64,000 nt of DNA from Flavobacterium phycosphaerae (GCF_010119235.1 NZ_JAAATZ010000001.1:650501-714500), one strand, 5' to 3'. Shown: positions 27,582-36,323, counted from the first letter of the stretch. A program made the numbers and translations. Notes: generated from the sequence alone by a model not told the origin.

Positions 27582-28400
27582 CTATTTCGTCAGTTCGTGT
27601 ACCGATTTATAAATATAATCACTGTGTTTCCCGGTAAAATATTTATCCATTTTATCATTAAAGGCTTTTCGCTTAGCATCATCGTTCCAAGTGGCTCTGA
27701 ATAATTCTCTGTTTTTATTTAAAGCATTATCCAAATCAGCTAAAGAATCTACCAAGTACACTTCCGTAAACTGGGTATTATCAGCGCCCCAGGCATGACG
27801 GTTAGGGTAATAGGCTTTGATAAAATCATTCTTATTCGTAACGGCATCAAAGTATTGTTTGCTTAAGTCTTTATACTCTTTCTCCGTTCCGTCTTTAGGG
27901 AAAGTCAAATGACTGACTCTTACATAATACAACATGTCTTTGTCAAAATTACCTTTTGGAATTTTACCTCCCGGCACGGTTGCATAAATTTCATCCGAAT
28001 GATTACGAGCATAATAAGCTCCTTTTTTTTCAAAATAAGCTTTTCGGGCTTTCTCGTCCGGCCAAGCTGCTTTTATCAGTTCATCGTCTTTGTCACCGGC
28101 TTTTTCAATAGCTCCCCAATTATCATAAGTGGTTACCAATAAAATTTCAGTGTTGTCGTCCGTAAAACTGTGCAGTAAAATTTCCTGTCCTAAAATAAAA
28201 TCGTTCTTCTTAACCACTTTATCTAAATACTCCTTTTCAACAGCTTTCCATTCGTCCATTGAAAAATTGTCTAAATCCATATTCCAATGGAGTTTGGTTA
28301 CCGTAACTATGTAACTTTTGTCGTCCTGAGCAAAACTCTTGTTGCTCATTAGTAGTACACTAAAAAGTGCCACTACTAAACATACTTTCATTGTTTTCAT
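27582..28400 (-). CDS. Secreted protein with two tandem ferredoxin-fold-like repeats
   Basis: 272 residues with a Sec signal peptide (residues 1-24, ending SFAQ). The mature protein is an internal duplication: residues about 25-145 and 160-270 each run from a beta strand through a helix (KEYLDKVVKKNDFI in one, KQYFDAVTNKNDFI in the other) and end with W-(P/N)-D-(E/D)-x-(A/K)-R-K-A-(Y/F) and HSD-x-I-Y. This looks like two dimeric alpha/beta-barrel (ABM/NIPSNAP-like) units. No catalytic residues can be named. The gap 28401-28671 upstream is AT-rich and non-coding. Confidence 0.75.
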   Translation of the reverse strand: MKTMKVCLVVALFSVLLMSNKSFAQDDKSYIVTVTKLHWNMDLDNFSMDEWKAVEKEYLDKVVKKNDFILGQEILLHSFTDDNTEILLVTTYDNWGAIEKAGDKDDELIKAAWPDEKARKAYFEKKGAYYARNHSDEIYATVPGGKIPKGNFDKDMLYYVRVSHLTFPKDGTEKEYKDLSKQYFDAVTNKNDFIKAYYPNRHAWGADNTQFTEVYLVDSLADLDNALNKNRELFRATWNDDAKRKAFNDKMDKYFTGKHSDYIYKSVHELTK

Positions 28401-28624
28401 AATTTCAAAGTTGGTTATAATTGGTTATTAATTACAAATTTGAAATCTGAGGCGAAAATGACTTGAGGGGAACTATTTATTTGAGGACTACTAATTTAAG
28501 GTTTTTTAAAACATCTATCTCGTTAATAATAAATTATTTACGTTTCTATGAGAATAATTTATAAAATAACTAGTTTACTACAGCTTTTTTAAAAAAATTA
28601 GTCTAAAAACCGCTTCTTGAAACT

Positions 28625-28641
28625 TTTGGCATCAAATTGGT
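28625..28641 (+). promoter_or_regulatory. Possible sigma-54-like site before DUF4407 gene
   Basis: TTTTGGCATCAAATTGGT has GG at 28628-28629 and then, after ten bases, GT instead of the canonical GC. It lies 30 bases before ATG 28672, and no TAnnTTTG box is present there. Weak, reported because the usual promoter is missing. Confidence 0.25.
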
Positions 28642-28671
28642 ACTAACAATTATCAATCAAAATCAATCATC

Positions 28672-29772
28672 ATGTTAAAACGTTTTTTCCTCCTTTGTTC
28701 CGGTGTCGATAGTGACATCGTGAACTCCTGCTCTAACGGTGAGCAAAACAAATATGCCGGGATTGGCGCCACCGTTTTCTTCACAGCCATCATGGCCTTT
28801 ATCGCCAGCAGTTATGCACTCTTTACCGTTTTTGACAACAGCTATACAGCTGTCTTTTTCGGATTAATTTGGGGCTTCTTAATCTTTAATCTAGACCGGT
28901 TTATTGTTTCCACTATCAAAAAAAGAGATAGTTTTCTTGATGAACTCATTCAAGCCTCACCACGAATTGTCTTGGCCGTTATCATTGCCATAGTGATTTC
29001 AAAACCATTGGAAATCAAAATTTTTGAAAAAGAAATCAATACCGTTTTATTAAAAGAAAAAAATGAATTGGCTGCTGCCAATAAAACGCAAGTGACCAAT
29101 TACTTCAAAACGGATGTAGACAAAAACAAAGCCGAAATAGACAGCTTAAAATCAGGGATTGCAAAAAAAGAAAAAGAAGTCTCCGATTTGTATCAATCCT
29201 ACATTACCGAAGCCGAAGGAAGCGCCGGAACCAAGAAAATAGGAAAAGGTCCCATCTATAAAGAGAAACGTGAAGCTCATGATTTAGCTGCAAAACAATT
29301 GGATTCCTTAAAAATTACCAATGCCAAAATCATAGCCGAAAAAGAAACGAGAGCCAAATCACTACAAACCGATTTAGATAAAAAAGTAACGGAGACCCAA
29401 CCTATCATTGACAGTTTTGACGGACTCATGGCACGCATCAACGCCTTAGGAAAATTACCTTGGCTGCCTTCTTTCTTCATTATGTTGTTATTTTTAGCTA
29501 TTGAAACTTCACCTATTATTGCCAAATTATTGTCACCAAAAGGCGAATACGATTTCAAACAGGAAGACAAAGAAATGGGCATTAAAAATGTGATAGCCCA
29601 AAACCGCTACCAAAGCGAACTGCAAAAACAAACCGATGCTGCCATTTATGATAAAGTTTATGCCGACATCAAGCAAGACAAAGAATTATACCAATACAAG
29701 AAAAAAGGAGCCACCGAATTACTCAAACTGCAGGCAGATGGTTTCGTAGCAAAACAAAAGAAATCGATGTAA
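28672..29772 (+). CDS. DUF4407 membrane protein
   Basis: 366 residues. Three hydrophobic segments in the first 115 residues (ATVFFTAIMAFIASSYALF, AVFFGLIWGFLIFN, IVLAVIIAIVIS), the conserved NLDRFIVSTIKK between the second and third, then a long charged coiled coil (about 128-245) and a fourth membrane segment (FFIMLLFLAIETSPI). This is the DUF4407 layout. Function unknown; the coiled coil probably faces the periplasm. Stands alone. Confidence 0.87.
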   Translation: MLKRFFLLCSGVDSDIVNSCSNGEQNKYAGIGATVFFTAIMAFIASSYALFTVFDNSYTAVFFGLIWGFLIFNLDRFIVSTIKKRDSFLDELIQASPRIVLAVIIAIVISKPLEIKIFEKEINTVLLKEKNELAAANKTQVTNYFKTDVDKNKAEIDSLKSGIAKKEKEVSDLYQSYITEAEGSAGTKKIGKGPIYKEKREAHDLAAKQLDSLKITNAKIIAEKETRAKSLQTDLDKKVTETQPIIDSFDGLMARINALGKLPWLPSFFIMLLFLAIETSPIIAKLLSPKGEYDFKQEDKEMGIKNVIAQNRYQSELQKQTDAAIYDKVYADIKQDKELYQYKKKGATELLKLQADGFVAKQKKSM

Positions 29773-29776
29773 AAAT

Positions 29777-29800
29777 AAAGGAAGCTAATCAGCTTCCTTT
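29777..29800. terminator. Bidirectional terminator
   Basis: AAAGGAAGCT / AGCTTCCTTT, a 10-bp stem with loop AATC; it overlaps the last codons of the convergent YjbR gene. Confidence 0.8.
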
Positions 29801-30156
29801 TCTATTTCTTCCCGAACCTTTCTAGTCAACCCTTTATAAACCAATTCGTAAGATTCATTAATTAGTTGACGTATCATTTTATCTGTAACATCGCTATTAA
29901 AATCAACCGTTACCCAATGAATTTTACTCATATGATAGCCCGGATTTATGCCTTCATATTGAGCATTGAGCTCTGCATTTTTATCCGGTTCTCCTTTTAA
30001 GTTTAAAGAAGGAGTTCCTTTCTCCCATTCTTTTAAAGAGGTTAAACAAAACATTTTCCCACCCACTTTAAACACCAAAGTATCTTCGTCAAACGGAAAG
30101 TGCTCGGTCACTGCCTTTTTTGACAAACAAAATTCATATAGTTGTTGAATGTTCAT
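29785..30156 (-). CDS. MmcQ/YjbR family protein
   Basis: 123 residues. The CyaY-like fold signature is present: FPFDEDTLVFKVGGKMFCL, then LNLKGEPDKNAELNAQY, PGYHMSKIHWVTV and LINESYELV, the standard MmcQ/YjbR pattern and length. Often called DNA-binding, but the role is unsettled. Last gene of the ruvC run, four bases after the GNAT gene. Confidence 0.9.
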   Translation of the reverse strand: MNIQQLYEFCLSKKAVTEHFPFDEDTLVFKVGGKMFCLTSLKEWEKGTPSLNLKGEPDKNAELNAQYEGINPGYHMSKIHWVTVDFNSDVTDKMIRQLINESYELVYKGLTRKVREEIEKEAD

Positions 30157-30160
30157 AGTC

Positions 30161-30562
30161 TTATTTAATTACTTTTTCCATCATTTTCTCGGGATGTGCC
30201 AATGCTGTAAATCCAAATTTTTCATATAAAAAATGAGCATCCGAAGTGGCCAAACGCCAAATTTTTACTTGCTGTAATTGAGGCTCCTTCATCATAGCAT
30301 CAATTAAAATCGAAGAATAGCCTTTACCTCTATGGTTTTCATCAATAAAAACATCCATCAAATAAGCAAAAAACACATAATCCGTAATCACACGGGCAAA
30401 GCCTAACTGTTGATCATCCAAATAAATACCAAAGCAAACCGAAGCATCAATAGTGGTTTGTACTTCTTCTATGGTTCTACCCGCCGCCCAATAAATATCT
30501 TTTAAGAAATTTTGAATAAACGGTACATTCAATTTGCTTTTATCAGTTGAAACAATAATCAT
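30161..30562 (-). CDS. GNAT family N-acetyltransferase
   Basis: 133 residues. Motif A of GNATs is visible as VFIDENHRGKGYSSILIDAMM (about residues 83-103; R-G-x-G-x-S binds acetyl-CoA pyrophosphate), followed by a helix and the motif B-like HFLYEKFGFTALAHPEKMM. Substrate unknown. Overlaps the cyclase gene upstream by four bases (ATGA type) and precedes YjbR, so it is translated as part of the ruvC-hemW run. Confidence 0.9.
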   Translation of the reverse strand: MIIVSTDKSKLNVPFIQNFLKDIYWAAGRTIEEVQTTIDASVCFGIYLDDQQLGFARVITDYVFFAYLMDVFIDENHRGKGYSSILIDAMMKEPQLQQVKIWRLATSDAHFLYEKFGFTALAHPEKMMEKVIK

Positions 30563-31311
30563 ATTTTATATAAAATAGGTTTACTGGGTGAGGCATCGTT
30601 TTCAAAAGAAGCTATTTGCAAATTCAAAACATAGCTCCCATCTTTTATTTCATCTTTCACAAAAATCATTTCCGTTATCGTACAATCCAATCGTGCATCT
30701 TGATTGAGATTATTGACATCTTTCACATTCCAAAACGCTTTGTGTGCCAACAATTTCCCTTCATCTTCTTCCCTGTCTACACTCGGCAAATCAATCAGCA
30801 TATGCTTGATACCGCTTTCGCGAATGAAGGCCGCAGCTTCTTCTAATAAATAAGGCGGATTGCTATGCGAATAGTTTTTATGTTGTTTTATTACTGCATT
30901 AGGAAGAGTTCTTATAACAATAGCTTCAGGAGTTTTTCCGTTTAAGGCAACTTGAATTTGCTCTTTAGTAATGACCAAATCCTCATCTGTTTTCTTTGGT
31001 TCAATCGAAATCAATTCGGCCAAAAAGAAAAACTGTTTCAAAGACTTATTAATACTGTAAAACTCGCGGGTGATATGCCCCAGACATTCTGTGTGCGTAC
31101 CATGTCCGTGCGGATTAAAAAAAATATTATTAAAATTCGTTGAGCTGCCTTCCGAAACTTTACCCACCCAATCGCCAAACTTCACAGGCTCAATCTGCGG
31201 TTTTTCAATATACCAAGCAATCGGATTTTCATCGGTATTAGATAAAGGAATCGAAATATCAATAGGTTTTGACAAGTCAATTTCGAAAGTGTTGTTGATA
31301 AATGCTTTCAA
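30559..31311 (-). CDS. Cyclase family protein (kynurenine formamidase-like)
   Basis: 250 residues. The metal-binding motif GHGTHTECLGH at about residues 71-81 is that of the cyclase/KynB family (HxGTHxDxxxH), although Asp is replaced by Glu here. VIRTLP and LLIDLPSVDREEDEG follow as in other members. These are Mn/Zn amidases or lactone hydrolases; kynurenine formamidase is the best known. No tryptophan-catabolism genes nearby, so the substrate stays open. Ten bases after hemW. Confidence 0.85.
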   Translation of the reverse strand: MKAFINNTFEIDLSKPIDISIPLSNTDENPIAWYIEKPQIEPVKFGDWVGKVSEGSSTNFNNIFFNPHGHGTHTECLGHITREFYSINKSLKQFFFLAELISIEPKKTDEDLVITKEQIQVALNGKTPEAIVIRTLPNAVIKQHKNYSHSNPPYLLEEAAAFIRESGIKHMLIDLPSVDREEDEGKLLAHKAFWNVKDVNNLNQDARLDCTITEMIFVKDEIKDGSYVLNLQIASFENDASPSKPILYKI

Positions 31312-31321
31312 TGGAATGATT

Positions 31322-32455
31322 TTACTCCAAATTTAGCAAAAACAAATCACTCGCAATCCCATCGCCCAAAAACTTCCCGCTTTTGGTGGTGCGTAAAATG
31401 TTGTCATCAACATATAGCAAATGATCTTCTATGTATTTCGCGGCTTGTTGGTTTAGATAATCCAAATATTTTGAGCCAAATTCATTCTCAATTCTCTCCA
31501 GAGAAACGCCCCAAATAGTACGCAACCCGGTCATGATGTATTCGTTATAACGATCGGTAACGGTTAGTGCTTCCGTTTCCATTGGCAGTTTATTTTCTTG
31601 AATTGATTTTAAATAAAGAGAATTATTCGACACATTCCAACCGCGCTTTTCGCCGTCATAACTGTGCGCCGAAGGGCCAATGCCAATGTATTTTTTCCCC
31701 AACCAATAACTCGAATTGTTTTTAGAAAAATAACCTTCTTTCCCAAAATTGGACAATTCATAATGGATGAATCCTTTATCTTCTAAGGTATCAACGAGCA
31801 AATGAAAATGTTCCTGTGCCAATTCATCATCAAGTTGTGGAATAACTCCTTTTTGAATAAAATTATGCAAAGCCGTTTTAGGCTCGACTGTCAAAGCATA
31901 ACTGGAAACATGCGGAATGTTATACGACAACGCGGTTTCTATATTCTGAAGCCATTTTTCATTACTCATATGAGGCATGCCGTAAATCAAATCGATAGTG
32001 ATGTTATCAAAATATTTTGTTGCTAATTCAAGGCAATTTTTAGCTTCTTCCACATTGTGCGCGCGGTTCATCAATATCAAATCGTCTTCAAAAAACGATT
32101 GAATACCAATACTCAAGCGGTTAATTCGGTTATTGGATAATGTGATGATGCGTTCTTCGGTTAAGTCATCCGGATTGGCTTCTACCGTGATTTCAGGATT
32201 CTCAATAACCTTGTAATTAGCAAATACCGTATCAATCAACAACTTTAGCTCTGAAACTTCTAGTATGCTGGGTGTTCCGCCGCCAAAGTAAATGGTTTCC
32301 ACCATTTCATCCTTGAATTCCTCTTTGCGCAATTGTATTTCTTTGACCAAAGCCAAAACCATCTCCTCTTTTTTCTTCAAGGAAGTCGAAAAATGAAAAT
32401 CGCAATAATGACATGCTTGTTTACAGAAAGGAATATGGATGTAGATACCGGACAA
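31322..32455 (-). CDS. hemW: Radical SAM heme chaperone HemW
   Basis: 377 residues. The 4Fe-4S motif is C11-x3-C15-x2-C18 followed by D-F-H-F (FCKQACHYCDFHF), the HemW form with the CHYC spacing. YFGGGTPSIL is the SAM-binding GGGTP motif. HemW_C-like C-terminus is present (YIMTGLRTIWGVSLERIENEFG). HemW transfers heme to respiratory proteins and lacks true coproporphyrinogen oxidase activity; it is often mislabelled HemN. Two bases downstream of ruvC. Confidence 0.93.
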   Translation of the reverse strand: MSGIYIHIPFCKQACHYCDFHFSTSLKKKEEMVLALVKEIQLRKEEFKDEMVETIYFGGGTPSILEVSELKLLIDTVFANYKVIENPEITVEANPDDLTEERIITLSNNRINRLSIGIQSFFEDDLILMNRAHNVEEAKNCLELATKYFDNITIDLIYGMPHMSNEKWLQNIETALSYNIPHVSSYALTVEPKTALHNFIQKGVIPQLDDELAQEHFHLLVDTLEDKGFIHYELSNFGKEGYFSKNNSSYWLGKKYIGIGPSAHSYDGEKRGWNVSNNSLYLKSIQENKLPMETEALTVTDRYNEYIMTGLRTIWGVSLERIENEFGSKYLDYLNQQAAKYIEDHLLYVDDNILRTTKSGKFLGDGIASDLFLLNLE

Positions 32456-32457
32456 AA

Positions 32458-33012
32458 TTATTTCTTTACGCGTTCTTCATTCTGTTTCACAAAAGCATCC
32501 CAACCGGAATAACTCTTGCTTCCCGTGACTTTCCCCGAATTAAAAAAATGACAAACCGCCGCGGCCAAACCATCCGTAGAATCGAGATTTTTGGGTAATT
32601 CTTTTAAACCTAATAGTTGTTGGAGCATTTTGGCCACTTGCTCTTTACTGGCATTTCCGTTACCGGTAATCGCCATTTTTATTTTCTTGGGTTCGTATTC
32701 GGTAATCGGAATTTGACGCGATAGACCTGCTGCCATAGCAACTCCTTGCGCTCTTCCCAACTTCAGCATCGATTGTACATTCTTACCAAAGAAAGGGGCT
32801 TCAATAGCAATTTCGTCAGGATGATGGGTTTCGATGAGTTCAATGGTGCGTTCAAAAATAACTTTCAACTTGGTATAATGGTCATCATACTTGCCCAAAA
32901 TCAATTCGTTCAATTGAAGGAACTCCATTTTTTTGTTTACCACTTTAATCAACCCAAATCCCATGATGGTGGTTCCCGGGTCAATTCCTAATATGATGCG
33001 TTCGTTCGCCAT
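32458..33012 (-). CDS. ruvC: Crossover junction endodeoxyribonuclease RuvC
   Basis: 184 residues from ATG 33012 (MANERIILGIDPGT). The in-frame extension to 33033 adds seven residues that are not family-like and would overlap the divergent gene. Catalytic acids are visible: Asp in GIDPGT, Glu in IEAPFFGKN, and the Asp pair in DSTDGLAAAVCH. It resolves Holliday junctions with RuvAB. First gene of a five-gene minus-strand run. Confidence 0.95.
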   Translation of the reverse strand: MANERIILGIDPGTTIMGFGLIKVVNKKMEFLQLNELILGKYDDHYTKLKVIFERTIELIETHHPDEIAIEAPFFGKNVQSMLKLGRAQGVAMAAGLSRQIPITEYEPKKIKMAITGNGNASKEQVAKMLQQLLGLKELPKNLDSTDGLAAAVCHFFNSGKVTGSKSYSGWDAFVKQNEERVKK

Positions 33013-33085
33013 GTTTAAATTATAGGTTGCCAAAAAATGATACCTTCATTTTCAAATTTTCAAAATACCACATTTTCAAATTGAC

Positions 33086-33093
33086 TACTTTTG
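33086..33093 (+). promoter_or_regulatory. -7 box almost touching the start codon
   Basis: TACTTTTG, exact consensus, ends only five bases before ATG 33099, so the mRNA leader would be a few bases at most. It also rules out the upstream frame start at 33027. Confidence 0.5.
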
Positions 33094-33098
33094 TGCCA

Positions 33099-34022
33099 AT
33101 GATTTCAATTCCTCACAAAGCTAAGCAATTCGCCGTTTTTATCGTCAAAGTTTTGATTGTAACTGCGGCATTTTATTTCATTTATAACCAACTTGTACAT
33201 AATGACCAATTAGACTGGCCCAAATACACCACTTTACTCAAAGAAAAGCAGTCGGTGGGCGGAATTCTATTCTTGCTTTCGTTTAGTGTTGCCAATCGCT
33301 ATCTCGAAATCCTGAAATGGCAAAACTTGGTATCTTTCTTCAAACCGATTACTGTGGGCGAATCAACTAAACAAGTTTTAGGTGCCTTAACCGCCGGAAT
33401 TTTCACCCCAAACGGACTCGGAGAATACGCCGGAAAAGCCCTTTATTTCGAAAAAATAAAAACCAAAAAAATCATTTTCCTAAACCTCATCTGCAACGGT
33501 ATTCAAATGTTGCTAACGATTATTTTCGGAACTATAGGCTTGTTTATTTTGGGATATTGGCAATGGTCTTCAGCGCTAATCGTCCTTTCGGCTCTCTTTT
33601 ATCTGTTAGCGATTGTCTCTAAAAACATCAAAATAAAAGGCTACTCTATTCAAAAACTGACACACAAAATCAATGAAATCCCCAAACGAATTCACCAAAA
33701 AAATATAGTATTGGGCACGCTGCGCTATTTGGTTTTTTCACATCAATACTATTTTTTATTTCTGGCTTTTGATGTAGATTTACCTTATATAACCATGATG
33801 GCCACCATCGCCACAGTCTATTTTTTGGCTTCATCGTTACCGAGTTTCCAGTTTTTAGACTTTGCCGTCAAAGGAAGTGTAGCGGTTTTTTTCTTCGGAA
33901 AATTGGGCGTCAATGAGTGGATAGTCGTTTTCATTTCCACCTTAATGTGGTTTTTAAATGTGGTCTTGCCGGTCGTTATAGGAAGTTATTATGTACTTAA
34001 ATTCAAACCAAAATGGAAATAG
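33099..34022 (+). CDS. Flippase-like membrane protein (LPG synthase TM/UPF0104 family)
   Basis: 307 residues from ATG 33099, with about eight hydrophobic segments. Family marks are LFLLSFSVANRYLEILKWQNL, the GALTAGIFTPNGLGEYAGKALYFE loop (typical TPNGxGE of the LPG_synthase_TM group) and SSLPSFQFLDFAVKGSVAVFFF. These proteins resemble the membrane half of MprF, which flips lipids. Overlaps the next gene, a glycosyltransferase, by ten bases, so the pair may act together on a lipid-linked glycan (inference). Confidence 0.83.
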   Translation: MISIPHKAKQFAVFIVKVLIVTAAFYFIYNQLVHNDQLDWPKYTTLLKEKQSVGGILFLLSFSVANRYLEILKWQNLVSFFKPITVGESTKQVLGALTAGIFTPNGLGEYAGKALYFEKIKTKKIIFLNLICNGIQMLLTIIFGTIGLFILGYWQWSSALIVLSALFYLLAIVSKNIKIKGYSIQKLTHKINEIPKRIHQKNIVLGTLRYLVFSHQYYFLFLAFDVDLPYITMMATIATVYFLASSLPSFQFLDFAVKGSVAVFFFGKLGVNEWIVVFISTLMWFLNVVLPVVIGSYYVLKFKPKWK

Positions 34023-35146
34023 TTACTATAGGGTTATTTTTGATGTTGCTCGTTTATGCCATAAGCATCATGCAATTAGTATTAGGATTTGACAAAGTAA
34101 AAACGTTTGAAAATCAACCCTTAACTCCAAAAACAGCCTTCACTATTATAGTTCCTTTTCGCAATGAAGAAAAGAATTTGCCTAAATTATTACAGTCGAT
34201 TTCCAAACTGAACTATCCTCACCATTTAATCGAAATTATTATGGTGGATGATTTTTCGACTGACAAATCAGAACGCATTTGCATACAATGGCGCATGCAA
34301 CATGACGATATTGATACTACCCTTCTGGAAAATCTTCGTTTATCCCCTTCTCCCAAAAAAGATGCTATAGCCAGAGCCATGCCTATAGCCAAACACGATT
34401 GGATTATTACCACCGATGGCGATTGTACTGTGCCAAAAAATTGGTTGCTCACGATAGATAATTACATTCAACATCACCATCCCGAAATGATTGCGAGTGC
34501 TGTGGTGTATAAAACCAAAAACAACTGGTTCCATCACTTTCAACAACTCGATTTGTTGAGCTTACAAGGCACCACTATAGGCAGTTTTGGCATAGGTAAA
34601 CCCTTTATGTGCAATGGCGCCAATTTTGCCTACACCAAAAAACTCTTTCACGAACTGGATGGTTTCAATGGCAATAACAAAATAGCTAGTGGTGATGATG
34701 TGTTTTTATTACAAAAAGCGGTTCAACACAATGCCAATAAAGTGCATTACTTAAAAAACACCCAAACCATTGTCAAAACCAAACCCGAAAACGACTTGTT
34801 TAAATTCTTTATGCAACGCGTGCGCTGGGCCGGTAAAACGACAGGATATCAAAGCGGTTATGCAAAATTCTTAGCCGTTACGGTATTGCTGATGAACCTG
34901 AGTTTGGTTATTGGTTTCGGGCTGTGGTGGGCAGATTATTTTGATTTTAAACTACTTCTCACCGTTTTTGTAATCAAATATATTATTGATTATATCTTGC
35001 TTTATAAAACGAATAATTACCTGCTAAAAGGCAAGTTCCTGCTCCCATTGGCCAGTAGCCTGCTTTATCCTCTTTATTCGAGTTTAGTAGGCGTATATTC
35101 CCTTTTCGGAAGTTTCACCTGGAAAGGAAGAACCTTTAAAAACTAA
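34013..35146 (+). CDS. Family 2 glycosyltransferase, membrane-bound
   Basis: 377 residues. One N-terminal membrane helix, the GT-A domain from FTIIVPFRNEEKNLPKLLQS, nucleotide-binding acids in VDDFSTD and TTDGDCT, the acceptor-site ASGDDVFLL, and QRVRWAGK (QxxRW motif of processive-type GT2 enzymes). Two to three C-terminal membrane segments follow (about 285-360). Probable transfer of a sugar from a nucleotide donor to a lipid or polymer acceptor at the inner membrane. Coupled to the flippase-like gene. Confidence 0.9.
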   Translation: MEIVTIGLFLMLLVYAISIMQLVLGFDKVKTFENQPLTPKTAFTIIVPFRNEEKNLPKLLQSISKLNYPHHLIEIIMVDDFSTDKSERICIQWRMQHDDIDTTLLENLRLSPSPKKDAIARAMPIAKHDWIITTDGDCTVPKNWLLTIDNYIQHHHPEMIASAVVYKTKNNWFHHFQQLDLLSLQGTTIGSFGIGKPFMCNGANFAYTKKLFHELDGFNGNNKIASGDDVFLLQKAVQHNANKVHYLKNTQTIVKTKPENDLFKFFMQRVRWAGKTTGYQSGYAKFLAVTVLLMNLSLVIGFGLWWADYFDFKLLLTVFVIKYIIDYILLYKTNNYLLKGKFLLPLASSLLYPLYSSLVGVYSLFGSFTWKGRTFKN

Positions 35147-35226
35147 TCAAACCTCTTTTCGGTTAAAATATAAAAAAGAAACCCTTCGAAAAAACACATC
35201 CCTACTTTGCAATAATCAAAAAGGGT

Positions 35227-35457
35227 TGAACACAAATCGAGACCTGCTGAACACAATACGAAATAGAATAAACACAATACGAAATCCGTTAAACTAAAAT
35301 TGAAATAGTTTAAACACAAATCGAAACCAGCTAAACACAATACGAAATAGGATAAACTCAAAACGGAATCATTTAAACTAAAATCGAAATAGTTTAAACA
35401 CAAATCAAAACCGGCTAAGCCGAAATCGAAATAAAGTAAGGGTAAAAGAAGTAGATC
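35227..35457. repeat. Tandem array A, 21-bp period, about 11 degenerate units
   Basis: Units begin at 35227, 35248, 35269, 35290, 35311, 35332, 35353, 35374, 35395, 35416 and (weak) 35437, exactly 21 bases each without any indel. The first 16 bases are the more conserved (TAAACACAAATCGAAA or TAAACACAATACGAAA); the last five vary (TAGTT, CCAGC, TAGGA, CCGGC). It fills most of the 315-bp gap between the GT2 gene and the convergent lipoprotein gene; 35147-35226 holds nothing else visible. Open frames inside it are by-products of the multiple-of-three period. Confidence 0.9.
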
Positions 35458-35461
35458 AAAA

Positions 35462-35938
35462 TTATTCCTGCTTAATAATCACCGGCAAGACAAACTGCGT
35501 CTTAACAGGAATGCCTCTTTTAATAGCGGGATTAACTTTAGGGAAATCAACCAAACGGGCACGAAGAATACTATCAATTTTAATAGTATCATAAGCCACA
35601 GAATCTTTCGGGAATTGAGGTTCAAACGTTAGGCTGGCATTGGGTAATACAGTCACTTTAACTTCAATGGTATCTAATTTGGGAAATAACGTTGCCAAAG
35701 TATCTACAGCCAGCTTTTGTTCAATAGTAGCCTGCATGAAATCGAAAAAACATTGTTTGCGTTGCACCGCATCAGTCAGTTTCTCGCAATCGGAAACCGA
35801 TGGATATTCATCTACTTCCTGCCAATTGATTTCTTTCATTTGCTTGTCAAGCAATTCTTGTTCAGAAGGCACTTGCTTCTCAAAATACTGACAAGACTGC
35901 AACAAAAAAAGGAATAGTATGGCTGAAAACCTTCTCAA
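35462..35938 (-). CDS. Lipoprotein with TonB-C-like end
   Basis: 158 residues. Signal peptide with lipobox LLQSC at residues 12-16. The middle has a Cys pair (DCEKLTDAVQRKQC). The last 70 residues (IEVKVTVLPNASL, then ILRARLVDFPKVNPAIKRG and FVLPVIIKQE) resemble a TonB C-terminal domain, where a P-A-x-x-x-G-x-P-V segment precedes the final strand. A true TonB role is unlikely because there is no membrane anchor helix plus Pro-rich spacer. Overlaps the upstream gene by four bases. Confidence 0.75.
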   Translation of the reverse strand: MRRFSAILFLFLLQSCQYFEKQVPSEQELLDKQMKEINWQEVDEYPSVSDCEKLTDAVQRKQCFFDFMQATIEQKLAVDTLATLFPKLDTIEVKVTVLPNASLTFEPQFPKDSVAYDTIKIDSILRARLVDFPKVNPAIKRGIPVKTQFVLPVIIKQE

Positions 35939-36315
35939 GGTTGTTGTTTTTTAGATTGTAAATACTCGGTGTAACTTTTATCCAACCACTCTTGTTTGGT
36001 CTTTTGGGCCTCAGCTTTCTGGTCTTTATAAAGCATTCCCAGTTTTTCAGAATAAGCAGCAATCTTAACCGTATAAGTATAAAATTCTTCTTTAGAAAGC
36101 ACCAGCTTCTGTTCCTTTTGCTTTTGAAAAAACTCAAAAAACAAAGCATCAAACTCTTTTTTATCGTAGCCCTGCGCTTCTCTTTTATATTTTTTATACA
36201 ACGCTTCCTTTATTTGACCATCACCGTCTTTTGCTGCTATCGCTTGCCCAAAAGCGGCACTTGAGGAGCAAGTCATTAAAACCGTAATAAAAGCAAGTTG
36301 TATAATTTTTTTCAT
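35935..36315 (-). CDS. Small secreted protein of unknown function
   Basis: 126 residues. Sec signal peptide (residues 1-23, ending AAFGQA), then a charged, helical protein rich in Lys, Glu and Tyr (KRYKREAQGYDKKEF... pattern, QEWLDKSYTEYLQSK end). I recognise no family. Coupled to the downstream lipoprotein gene by a four-base overlap, so the two probably work together in the periplasm. Confidence 0.7.
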   Translation of the reverse strand: MKKIIQLAFITVLMTCSSSAAFGQAIAAKDGDGQIKEALYKKYKREAQGYDKKEFDALFFEFFQKQKEQKLVLSKEEFYTYTVKIAAYSEKLGMLYKDQKAEAQKTKQEWLDKSYTEYLQSKKQQP

Positions 36316-36323
36316 GATGGTTT

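Noticed and set aside
29785..30156. DNA-binding regulator (YjbR)
   Set aside because: The family is often called DNA-binding, but nothing in the sequence shows a DNA-binding surface; named by family only.
31322..32455. Coproporphyrinogen III oxidase HemN
   Set aside because: The short length and motif context fit HemW rather than HemN.
35143..35403. 86-residue minus-strand frame with a heptad-like Leu/Phe/Cys pattern in array A
   Set aside because: It stays open only because the 21-bp period keeps any stop-free frame open; composition is odd and there is no start or signal context.
35462..35938. TonB energy transducer
   Set aside because: Only the C-terminal strand pattern is similar; it is a lipoprotein with no inner-membrane anchor or Pro-rich spacer.
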